Source of the DNA: Rhodococcus sp. IEGM 1409
GTDB lineage: Bacteria > Actinomycetota > Actinomycetes > Mycobacteriales > Mycobacteriaceae
Length of the DNA: 64,000 nt
NCBI RefSeq assembly: GCF_030056735.1
Contig: NZ_JASHKN010000002.1
Span: 496,001 to 560,000 of the forward strand
Reading direction: 5' to 3'
Positions 8,941 to 15,898 of this stretch are shown here, piece after piece. The notes beneath the pieces were generated by a model, which was not told where the DNA came from, searched no databases, and was given only the letters and a program-made list of their open reading frames with translations. The position numbers and the translations under genes are program-made. Within the stretch, counting starts at the first letter, position 1. The number at the start of each line of letters is the position of its first letter.

Positions 8941-10056
8941 GTGAGTAATCAGGTGGTGCAGCGTTCCCGCCCGAAGTTCGTGGTTGTCGGTATTCCAGGA
9001 AATCGTCGCGTATCCGGATTTGTCGAAGCAGTCACCGGTGCTGGACTGCCCGCGCCGCGGATCGTGGATTGGCGGGAGATAGTCGATCGTAATTACGGTT
9101 TCGAGGCGGGTGAGATCGTTCGGATCGATTCGCCCGGTGAGGATTCTGTGGTCGACGGATGTTTTCGTGGAGCGGGTGAGTCGACCAGGGTGGAGGGCAG
9201 CGGCCAGTGGTACCGGCACTTTTCCGCAGCGATTCGTGAGGTGACCGGTAGAGCCGAAGACGCAGGTGCCCGAGTGCTCGGTGATGCCGACGAGATCGCA
9301 GTGATGTTCGACAAGCGTCGATGTCACCGTCGCCTGGGAACCGCTGGAGTGCGTGTTCCTGCCGCATTACCAATCTCCCCGCGCAGCTACTCCGAACTGG
9401 CGCAGCATGCGGCCGACGCGGGAATGCCGCGGGTTTTCGTCAAGCTGGCACACGGGTCGTCGGCATCGGGAGTGATTGCACTGCAATGGGGTCCGCGTGG
9501 ACAGGTTCGTGCCGTTACGTCGGTGGAGATGGGCGATGACGGAGTTTTGCACAATTCGCTACGGGTGCGCACCTATCGAAATGAATGGGAAATCGCAGCG
9601 ATTGTCGATCGGCTGGCACCGGACAGCCTTCATGTCGAGCAGTGGTTACCTAAGGCATCGCTCGGGGGACGCACCGCCGACATTCGGGTAGTCGTCGTCG
9701 GAGGCGTCGCCACCCATGCGGTCGTCCGAACCAGCACCACTCCGCTCACCAACCTGCACCTCGGTGGCTCTCGCGGCGAACTGCACGACGCTGTGACCGC
9801 TGCGGGTGAAAACTGGTCGCAGTTGCTGGAATTGAGTGAACAGGCAGCCTCATGTTTTCCTTCGGCGCCCCACGTCGGTGTTGACATATTGCCGGGTGAG
9901 GGGTGGCGACGCTTCTCGGTCGGTGAGGTCAACGCGTTCGGTGACCTCCTGCCTGGGCTCACCGGTCTGCCCGGCGGCCCGGCCGAAGGGCTGAACACGT
10001 ATCAAACACAGGTGGCTTCGCTCCTGGAATCCGAGAGCAGGGAGTGCACCCGATGA
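8941..10056 (+). CDS. STM4014-family ATP-grasp-like protein
   Basis: Second cassette gene, about 371 residues. The N-terminus begins with a Rossmann-like segment (KFVVVGIPGNRR), and the rest has an ATP-grasp layout: a lysine strand and glycine-rich loop (VFVKLAHGSSASGV, near residue 160), HVEQWLPKASLGGRTADIRV near 235, and a metal-binding end DILPGEGW...VGEVNAF near 320. ATP-grasp enzymes make acyl-phosphate intermediates and join carboxylates to amines or thiols, so a ligase step is expected, with unknown substrates. The start is uncertain: GTG 8941 lies 10 nt after the LRR stop; ATG 8911 would overlap it; GTG 8953/8956 are also possible. The stop overlaps the next start as ATGA. Confidence 0.85.
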   Translation: MSNQVVQRSRPKFVVVGIPGNRRVSGFVEAVTGAGLPAPRIVDWREIVDRNYGFEAGEIVRIDSPGEDSVVDGCFRGAGESTRVEGSGQWYRHFSAAIREVTGRAEDAGARVLGDADEIAVMFDKRRCHRRLGTAGVRVPAALPISPRSYSELAQHAADAGMPRVFVKLAHGSSASGVIALQWGPRGQVRAVTSVEMGDDGVLHNSLRVRTYRNEWEIAAIVDRLAPDSLHVEQWLPKASLGGRTADIRVVVVGGVATHAVVRTSTTPLTNLHLGGSRGELHDAVTAAGENWSQLLELSEQAASCFPSAPHVGVDILPGEGWRRFSVGEVNAFGDLLPGLTGLPGGPAEGLNTYQTQVASLLESESRECTR

Positions 10057-10889
10057 TGCGCGCAGAACCAGCGCTCGACATGAATGACGTTGTCGGTCAG
10101 GACGACATCTTGTTGCTGACGTTGGACACGCTCCGATACGACGTAGCGCGCGAGTTGGCGTCGAGTGGACGCATTCCCACTCTTGCGTCGTACCTCCCCG
10201 GGGGACAGTGGGAAAAACGCCATGCCCCGGGAAGTTTCACCTACGCCTCTCATCAGGCGATTTTTGCCGGCTTTCTCCCGACCCCGGCCAGCCAAGGGCC
10301 GCACCCCCGATTGTTCGCTGCTCGATTCTCCGGGAGTGAGTCCACCGCGGACGGCACGTTCGTGTTCGAGGGCTCCACCCTAATGGACGGTCTGCGGCAA
10401 GCCGGCTACCGCACTGTGTGTATCGGCGGTGTGGGGTTCTTCAACAAAGCTGCACCGCTGGGGTCGGTGTTGCCCGAGATGTTCGACGAGAGTTTCTGGG
10501 AGCCACGTTTCGGCGTGACGTCTCCGGAATCCTTCGAAGCGCAGGTCGAGTGTGCCGAAGGGGTGGTCTCGCGACTGCATCACGAAGAGAGGCTCTTTCT
10601 CTTCGTCAACGCTGCTGCGCTGCATCAACCCAACTGGTTCCACCTTGACGGAGCATCTGCGGAGTCGGGGGACACCCTCGACTCGCATGCTGCCGCACTC
10701 GAATACATCGACAGACATGTCGAACGACTCCTGCGGGTAATGAGTTCACGGCGACGGTGTTTTGCCATCGTCTGTTCCGATCACGGCACCGCGTACGGCG
10801 ACGACGGTTGGACCGGACACCGGCTGGGTCACGACAGCGTCTGGACGGTTCCCTACTCACACTTCTTCGTGGAAGGTCCGCTGCAATGA
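10053..10889 (+). CDS. STM4013/SEN3800-family alkaline-phosphatase-fold hydrolase
   Basis: Third cassette gene, 278 residues. It has the metal-site pattern of the sulfatase/alkaline phosphatase superfamily: LLLTLDTLRYD with D25, a nucleophile segment TYASHQAIFAGFLP, and a C-terminal CSDHGTAYGDDGWTGHRLGH with D243, H244, H256 and H260. Laid over the sulfatase signature CxPSRxxLLTGxxP, Thr63 takes the place of the formylglycine Cys/Ser and His67 that of the Arg. Thr nucleophiles are found in phosphoethanolamine and glycerol-phosphate transferases of this superfamily, so phosphoester chemistry is likelier than sulfate hydrolysis. It lacks a signal peptide. GGGAG lies 8 nt before ATG 10053; both gene junctions are ATGA overlaps. 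Confidence 0.87.
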   Translation: MMRAEPALDMNDVVGQDDILLLTLDTLRYDVARELASSGRIPTLASYLPGGQWEKRHAPGSFTYASHQAIFAGFLPTPASQGPHPRLFAARFSGSESTADGTFVFEGSTLMDGLRQAGYRTVCIGGVGFFNKAAPLGSVLPEMFDESFWEPRFGVTSPESFEAQVECAEGVVSRLHHEERLFLFVNAAALHQPNWFHLDGASAESGDTLDSHAAALEYIDRHVERLLRVMSSRRRCFAIVCSDHGTAYGDDGWTGHRLGHDSVWTVPYSHFFVEGPLQ

Positions 10890-12226
10890 GTCTCGCAGTC
10901 GCGGTACGTCCGTACCAGAATTACGTCTATGCGTATCCGCACAAGACGGCCTACCGGCCGCTGAACCCCCGGCCGTCCTTGCAGAAATTGTGGGCGTCCG
11001 AACCCAAGGGGGCGCTGTCGCTGTACCTGCACATCCCGTTTTGTGAGGTGCGGTGCGGATTCTGCAATCTGTTCACCCGTATCGGGGCACCGGGCGAGAT
11101 GAGCACCGCGTACCTCGATGCGCTCGAGCGTCAATCGCGCGTCGTTGCAGAGTGCGTCGGCGACGGAACCCACTATGACGCAGTGGCGTTCGGTGGTGGT
11201 ACTCCGACCTTCCTCCACGCGTCCGAACTCGACAGACTGTGCGACATCGCGGAATTCCGTATGGGCGCTGATCTTTCATCTATTCCGTTCTCGGTGGAGG
11301 CATCACCGTCGACGGTCACCGCCGATCGGATGTCGGTGTTGGCATCGCGGGGCACTACCCGATTGAGCTTGGGTGTTCAGAGCTTCATCGACTCGGAGGC
11401 GAGGGCGGCGGCCCGTCCACAGAAGCGCGCCGACGTCGAGGCCGCTCTGGGACGGATCCGCGCCGCACGAATTCCCGTGCTCAACATCGATCTCATCTAC
11501 GGAATCGACGGTCAGACCGAGCAGACATTCAAGCAGTCCCTGGACCGTGAGCTGGCTTGGGAACCCGAAGAGTTGTATCTGTACCCGTTGTACGTGCGTG
11601 CGCTCACCGGTTTGGGGAGAAAGGTAGACGGAACCGATACCGAGACCGAATGGGACGAACATCGGCTGCGCCTCTACCGGTTCGGGCGCGACTATCTCGA
11701 GCGTTCGGGCTATCGACAGGTCTCGATGCGCATGTTCCAACGTGTTGGCGCGGTTGTCGAAGGTGCCGCCGACTACGCGTGCCAAACCGACGGAATGATC
11801 GGATTGGGTTGTGGTGCACGCTCGTACACGGCTGATCTGCACTATTCCTTCGACTACGCAGTCGAGATGCGCGAGATTCGTGGCATCGTCGACTCTTTCA
11901 TCGCGAGGCCTGCCAACGAGTTCGCCTACGCGGAAGTCGGCCGATACATGACTGCCGACGAGACGCGTCGCAGGCACCTCGTCCAGTCGGTGCTCCAAGC
12001 CGAGGGGATGGACGTGCACGACTATCGCGCCCGGTTCGGATCAACACCGGAGGACGATTTTCCGGAGGAACTGGCGCGTTTCGCCTCGGCCGGATGGCTG
12101 GCGAGCGACCGGGGATCCGGTCGTCTGGTCCTCTCGGCCGAAGGTATCGCGTATTCGGATGCAATCGGTCCCGCGCTCTTCTCGGACAGCGTCAGCCGTG
12201 ACATGGCGGACTACGAGGCGAAATGA
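10886..12226 (+). CDS. STM4012-family radical SAM protein, HemN/HemW-like
   Basis: Fourth cassette gene, 446 residues. The radical SAM cluster is C53-x3-C57-x2-C60 (CEVRCGFCN), preceded by the HemN/HemW-type SLYLHIPFC and followed by GGGTP (103-107) and RLSLGVQSF (159-167). A C-terminal HemN-like domain is present. Databases often label such proteins coproporphyrinogen III oxidase, but the setting next to a second radical SAM enzyme, an ATP-grasp protein and an LRR protein makes heme synthesis improbable. The frame is open upstream; ATG 10886 is chosen for the ATGA overlap with the hydrolase and GGAAGG 9 nt upstream. The radical chemistry and target are unknown. Confidence 0.88.
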   Translation: MSLAVAVRPYQNYVYAYPHKTAYRPLNPRPSLQKLWASEPKGALSLYLHIPFCEVRCGFCNLFTRIGAPGEMSTAYLDALERQSRVVAECVGDGTHYDAVAFGGGTPTFLHASELDRLCDIAEFRMGADLSSIPFSVEASPSTVTADRMSVLASRGTTRLSLGVQSFIDSEARAAARPQKRADVEAALGRIRAARIPVLNIDLIYGIDGQTEQTFKQSLDRELAWEPEELYLYPLYVRALTGLGRKVDGTDTETEWDEHRLRLYRFGRDYLERSGYRQVSMRMFQRVGAVVEGAADYACQTDGMIGLGCGARSYTADLHYSFDYAVEMREIRGIVDSFIARPANEFAYAEVGRYMTADETRRRHLVQSVLQAEGMDVHDYRARFGSTPEDDFPEELARFASAGWLASDRGSGRLVLSAEGIAYSDAIGPALFSDSVSRDMADYEAK

Positions 12227-13128
12227 ACCCGACCCTGTCGATTCTCTATCGTGGCCCGTTGGCGAGCTGCAATTACGACTGCCCGTACTGCCCTTTCGCA
12301 AAGCGTCGTGACCCACCTGCCGAGTTGCGTGCGGACAGAGCGTCATTGGAGCGGTTTGCCACCTGGGTCACCGAGCAGACTGATCGACAATTGTCCGTGC
12401 TGTTCACGCCCTGGGGTGAGGCGTTGGTGCGGTCCTGGTATCGACGCACCCTCGCGGAGTTGAGTTGGTTGCCGCACGTCCAACGGATCGCGATCCAGAC
12501 CAATCTCAGCGCTCGAACCAGTTGGCTCGCCGACGCCGACCCGTCGACGCTGGCTCTCTGGTGCACGTTCCATCCCGGGCAGACGTCGATCGAGCGTTTC
12601 CTCGCGAAGTGTTCTGAACTCGACGGTGCCGGTATTCGCTATTCGGTAGGCGTGGTTGGATTTCCGGAACATCAGGCATCGGCAAGGGAACTGCGACAGA
12701 AGCTGCCCGAGCACGTGTACCTGTGGGTGAACGCGGCCGAAGGATTGGAATACACCGATGGCGAAGCGGCACGGTGGACGGAGTTGGACCCCCTGTTTCC
12801 GTACAGCCGGAACCCTCACCAGAGCGGCGGAAAAGCCTGCCGAACCGGAGAATCCGTCATTTCCGTGGACGGTGACGGCACTATCCGTCGGTGCCACTTC
12901 GTTCCCGAAGTGATCGGAAATCTGTACGACGACGCCCTCGAGAAGGTTCTTGCCGCCCGAGAGTGCCCGAAAACGCTGTGTGACTGTCACATCGGCTACG
13001 TGCATCTCGAGTCTCTACCGCTCTACGACGCATTCGCCGGGGGAGTGCTCGAGCGGATACCTGCGCCCCTCGAGTATTCACATGTCGGCGCTGGTGTGGA
13101 TCTGATCCCGATTCATGTCGCTCGCTGA
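12223..13128 (+). CDS. STM4011-family radical SAM protein with auxiliary-cluster cysteines
   Basis: Last cassette gene, 301 residues. The N-terminal CxxxCxxC is C16, C20, C23 (CNYDCPYC); PWGEA at 63-67 stands for the SAM-binding GGE motif. The C-terminal third has C206, C224, C248, C253 and C255 in the order ACRTGE, DGDGTIRRCHF, GNLYDDALEKVL, CPKTLCDCHIGYVHL, which looks like a SPASM/twitch auxiliary iron-sulfur domain. Such domains are common in peptide- and protein-modifying radical SAM enzymes, including RiPP maturases and anaerobic sulfatase-maturing enzymes. The ATG overlaps the previous stop as ATGA and a terminator follows at once, so this ends the operon. Confidence 0.88.
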   Translation: MNPTLSILYRGPLASCNYDCPYCPFAKRRDPPAELRADRASLERFATWVTEQTDRQLSVLFTPWGEALVRSWYRRTLAELSWLPHVQRIAIQTNLSARTSWLADADPSTLALWCTFHPGQTSIERFLAKCSELDGAGIRYSVGVVGFPEHQASARELRQKLPEHVYLWVNAAEGLEYTDGEAARWTELDPLFPYSRNPHQSGGKACRTGESVISVDGDGTIRRCHFVPEVIGNLYDDALEKVLAARECPKTLCDCHIGYVHLESLPLYDAFAGGVLERIPAPLEYSHVGAGVDLIPIHVAR

Positions 13129-13132
13129 CAGC

Positions 13133-13167
13133 AAAGATCCCCGGCCGAAGAGCGGCCGGGGATCTTT
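13133..13167. terminator. Terminator between cassette and ilvD
   Basis: Perfect 15-bp inverted repeat (13133-13147 with 13153-13167), loop of 5, with TTTT at the 3' side and the mirror T run on the other strand. It closes the cassette operon and the convergent ilvD transcript. Confidence 0.93.
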
Positions 13168-13184
13168 TCCGTTCGTGTCGGGAC

Positions 13185-15026
13185 TTACGGAACGTAGCGA
13201 ACCGCGCCCTTGTCGGCGGACGTTGCCAGAGCGGCGTAGGCGCGCAGGGCTGTCGTCACGGTGCGCTGACGATCGACCGGCTGCCACGGGCGCTCCGAGG
13301 TCTCCATCTTGGCGCGTCGCTCGGCGAGGACGTCGTCGTCGACAAGGATCTCCAGCGTGCGCGAGGCGACGTCGATGCGAACCTGATCGCCGTTCTGGAC
13401 GAGTCCGATGACTCCGCCTGCGGCAGCTTCGGGGGAGATGTGGCCGATGGACAGCCCGGAGGTTCCGCCCGAGAAACGACCGTCGGTGATCAGTGCGCAT
13501 TCCTTACCGAGGCCCGCGCCCTTGAGGAAGGCGGTGGGGTGCAGCATTTCCTGCATGCCGGGGCCGCCCTTGGGGCCTTCGTAACGCACGACGAGAACGT
13601 CGCCGGCCTTGATCTTCTTTTGCAGGATGACCGAGACGGCTTCTTCCTGAGACTCGACGACCAGCGCCGGGCCCTGGAAGGAGAACAGTTCCTCGTCGAT
13701 GCCGGCCGTCTTGAGGATAGCGCCGTCGAGTGCGATGTTGCCGCGCAGGACAACCAAGCCGCCTTCGACGGTGTAGGCGTTCGCGACGTCGCGGATACAG
13801 CCGCCGGCCGCATCGGTGTCGAGGGCAGACCAACGGTTGTCCGTGGAGAACGGTTCGATGGTGCGCACGCCGCCGGGAGCAGCGTGGAAAAGTTCGATTG
13901 CCTCGTCGGTTGCCTTGCCGGAGCGGATGTCCCAGTCGTCGAGCCACTGGTCGAAGCTCTTGGTGTGCACGGTGGAGACGTCGGTTTCGAGGAGTCCGCC
14001 GCGGCGAAGCTCACCGAGCAGCGCGGGGATTCCGCCGGCGCGGTGGACGTCTTCCATGTGGTAGTCCGAGTTGGGGGAGACCTTGGACAGGCACGGCACC
14101 TTACGGCTGATCGCGTCGATGGTGTCGAGGTCGAAGTCGACCTCACCTTCTTGCGCCGCAGCCAGCGTATGCAGGACGGTGTTGGTGGAACCGCCCATGG
14201 CGACATCGAGAGCCATTGCGTTGCGGAACGCTGCCGGGGTCGCGATGTTGCGAGGCAGAACCGACTCGTCGCCGTCGCGGTAGTACTTGAGTGCAGCCTC
14301 GACCACAGTGGTGCCCGCACGAGAGAAGAGTGCGTGACGAGCCTTGTGAGTTGCCAGCGTGGAGCCGTTGCCCGGCAACGCGAGGCCGAGGGCTTCGGTC
14401 AGGCAGTTCATGGAGTTGGCGGTGAACATGCCGGAGCAGGACCCGCACGTCGGGCACGCGCTGCGCTCGACCTCGTCGAGGCCTTCGTCGGACACGGCAT
14501 CGTTGGCAGAGGCGGAAATCGCGGTGATGAGGTCGGTGGGGGCTTGTGCCACGCCGCCGACGACCACTGCCTTACCGGCCTCCATCGGACCACCGGAGAC
14601 GAAGACGGTCGGGATGTTCAGACGCATCGCGGCGTTGAGCATGCCGGGAGTGATCTTGTCGCAGTTGGAGATACACACCAGTGCGTCGGCCGTGTGGGCG
14701 TTTGCCATGTACTCGACCGAGTCGGCGATGATCTCGCGGCTCGGGAGTGAGTAGAGCATTCCGCCGTGGCCCATTGCGATGCCGTCGTCGACTGCGATGG
14801 TGTGGAACTCACGAGCGACGCCGCCGGCTGCACTAATGGCCTCGGCAACGATCTCGCCCACGTTCTTGAGATGCACGTGGCCGGGTACGAACTGGGTGTA
14901 CGAGTTCGCTACGGCGACGATCGGCTTGCCGAAGTCGGAATCCGTCATTCCTGTGGCGCGCCACAGGGATCGGGCTCCGGCAGCATTACGTCCGATGGTG
15001 GTGGTGCGTGACCTCAACGGGGGCAT
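13185..15026 (-). CDS. ilvD: Dihydroxy-acid dehydratase
   Basis: Dehydrates 2,3-dihydroxy-isovalerate and 2,3-dihydroxy-3-methylvalerate to the 2-oxo acids, the third common step of valine and isoleucine synthesis. The 613-residue protein has the iron-sulfur cysteines in [13 protein letters not shown] and [19 protein letters not shown], and the [10 protein letters not shown]...GHISPEA active-site region near the C-terminus. The ATG at 15026 follows AAGGAA. It lies downstream of, and is co-directional with, the PH-domain gene and points away from ilvBNC. In M. tuberculosis ilvD is elsewhere, so its place beside ilvBNC is a feature of this lineage. Confidence 0.96.
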   Translation of the reverse strand: MPPLRSRTTTIGRNAAGARSLWRATGMTDSDFGKPIVAVANSYTQFVPGHVHLKNVGEIVAEAISAAGGVAREFHTIAVDDGIAMGHGGMLYSLPSREIIADSVEYMANAHTADALVCISNCDKITPGMLNAAMRLNIPTVFVSGGPMEAGKAVVVGGVAQAPTDLITAISASANDAVSDEGLDEVERSACPTCGSCSGMFTANSMNCLTEALGLALPGNGSTLATHKARHALFSRAGTTVVEAALKYYRDGDESVLPRNIATPAAFRNAMALDVAMGGSTNTVLHTLAAAQEGEVDFDLDTIDAISRKVPCLSKVSPNSDYHMEDVHRAGGIPALLGELRRGGLLETDVSTVHTKSFDQWLDDWDIRSGKATDEAIELFHAAPGGVRTIEPFSTDNRWSALDTDAAGGCIRDVANAYTVEGGLVVLRGNIALDGAILKTAGIDEELFSFQGPALVVESQEEAVSVILQKKIKAGDVLVVRYEGPKGGPGMQEMLHPTAFLKGAGLGKECALITDGRFSGGTSGLSIGHISPEAAAGGVIGLVQNGDQVRIDVASRTLEILVDDDVLAERRAKMETSERPWQPVDRQRTVTTALRAYAALATSADKGAVRYVP

Positions 15027-15098
15027 GGGCGTGTTCCTTATGTGATCGTTGCTGGTCCACTCAAATAGAAGCGAGGGCCTTCCAACGCTACTCGCGTG

Positions 15099-15653
15099 CT
15101 ATTGGCGCTTCTCTTCGGGCTGGTTCTGACCGTTGTCGGCGTTGTCGGACTCGACCTCTGATTGTTCGTCTGATTCTGCCGCTGCTTCTTCCTCTTCGGC
15201 TTCCTTGGCGGCGAAGGCTTCTGCGGCCGATGCATAGGGATCAGTGATGCGGCCGCCGCTGGCGATCGCGATCTCGGGAAGCCTGACGAAGCTGACCGCA
15301 GGCAGGGTCACCTCGGTTCCGTCGGTGAGTTCCGCGCGCGCCCAGCTGCGCTTCGGGAAGCGGAAACCCTTGACGTCGTCCCAGGCGAGGGTGCGCTTGG
15401 AGAACGTCGAGCGGACCTCGAGGCCGTCAGGGCTGACGGTGGTGCGCAGTCGCGCGACAAGATAGACGGCGATGATCGGAAGGATCAGCAACCAGCTGAA
15501 GGCGACGGGCCACCCGAAGATCGGGAAGCTGACCGCGAACAGAAGGAACGCGCACGCCATGTAAGCGAGTTGCGAAATGCGGATGACGTGCCGAAGTGGT
15601 TGCGGCGTGTGGGATGATTGAGCCGGTGGCACGGGCTGCTGCGAAGTTGACAC
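15099..15653 (-). CDS. PH-domain membrane protein, CFP-6 family
   Basis: About 184 residues with two adjacent membrane helices near residues 25-70 (AYMACAFLLFAVSFPIFGW and FSWLLILPIIAVYLV), a bacterial PH-like domain with VSPDGLEVRSTF and WDDVKGFRFP, and an acidic Glu/Ala-rich tail. It corresponds to the low-molecular-weight antigen 6 (Cfp6, Rv3004), adjacent to ilvB in M. tuberculosis. The frame opens with a TTG at 15704; the GTG at 15653 is preferred because the protein then starts STSQQ and because the TTG lies inside a TTGACC hexamer that looks like a -35 box. The function is unknown. Confidence 0.75.
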   Translation of the reverse strand: MSTSQQPVPPAQSSHTPQPLRHVIRISQLAYMACAFLLFAVSFPIFGWPVAFSWLLILPIIAVYLVARLRTTVSPDGLEVRSTFSKRTLAWDDVKGFRFPKRSWARAELTDGTEVTLPAVSFVRLPEIAIASGGRITDPYASAAEAFAAKEAEEEEAAAESDEQSEVESDNADNGQNQPEEKRQ

Positions 15654-15714
15654 CTCTACATCTTCGCATTGCAGCCGATGTATCTCAGATTCTGGGACGG
15701 TCAACTCACCAAGT

Positions 15715-15743
15715 TTGCCGTTCGCGACTAGCGCCTCTACTGT
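15715..15743 (+). promoter_or_regulatory. Predicted ilv operon promoter
   Basis: TTGCCG at 15715-15720 and TACTGT at 15738-15743 are separated by 17 bp, a good housekeeping sigma pattern. The expected transcript start, about 7 nt after the -10 box, falls on the GTG of the leader peptide at 15751, so the leader would be translated from a leaderless RNA. Confidence 0.65.
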
Positions 15744-15750
15744 CGAGTGC

Positions 15751-15798
15751 GTGAAACAGAATGAGTTGCTCGTAATCGGCCGGCGCGTCGTCGCCTGA
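15751..15798 (+). CDS. ilvBNC leader peptide
   Basis: A 15-residue peptide, MKQNELLVIGRRVVA, starting at GTG 15751 and ending TGA. Seven of fifteen residues are hydrophobic and six of these are Leu, Leu, Val, Ile, Val, Val, the three end products of the pathway that follows. It is 100 bp upstream of ilvB and its Val codons lie inside one arm of a 9-bp helix (15782-15790 with 15824-15832) just before an attenuator hairpin. Leader-peptide attenuation of ilvBNC is known in Corynebacterium glutamicum; here the details are inferred from sequence. No Shine-Dalgarno is present, fitting leaderless translation. Confidence 0.8.
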   Translation: MKQNELLVIGRRVVA

Positions 15799-15866
15799 GT
15801 CGATTTTTCAACTCACCAGATAACGACGCGCCACCCTCGCTCAGCAGATGCTGACGGGGGTTTTTT
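15782..15866 (+). promoter_or_regulatory. ilvB transcription attenuator
   Basis: Two RNA elements follow the leader codons. A perfect 9-bp helix pairs 15782-15790 (containing the end of the leader frame) with 15824-15832. Directly after it, a hairpin pairs 15833-15846 with 15849-15861 (one G.U and one bulge) and is followed by six T residues at 15861-15866, an intrinsic terminator. A ribosome stalled on the Ile/Val codons would block the first helix; how that relieves termination needs folding of the full leader. An ATG at 15848 lies inside the hairpin and is not the ilvB start. Confidence 0.78.
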
Positions 15867-15898
15867 GTTGCCCGGAGCCAGAATCAGAGGATTTCCCA

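Noticed and set aside
10886-12226. Annotation as coproporphyrinogen III oxidase (HemN)
   Set aside because: Only the family resemblance supports it; gene context and lack of other heme genes argue for a different substrate.
13440-14750. 436-codon frame opposite ilvD
   Set aside because: Antisense shadow of a highly conserved enzyme; no motif, no ribosome site.
15848-15898. ATG at 15848 as the ilvB start
   Set aside because: It lies inside the attenuator hairpin; homology and CAGAGG support GTG 15899.
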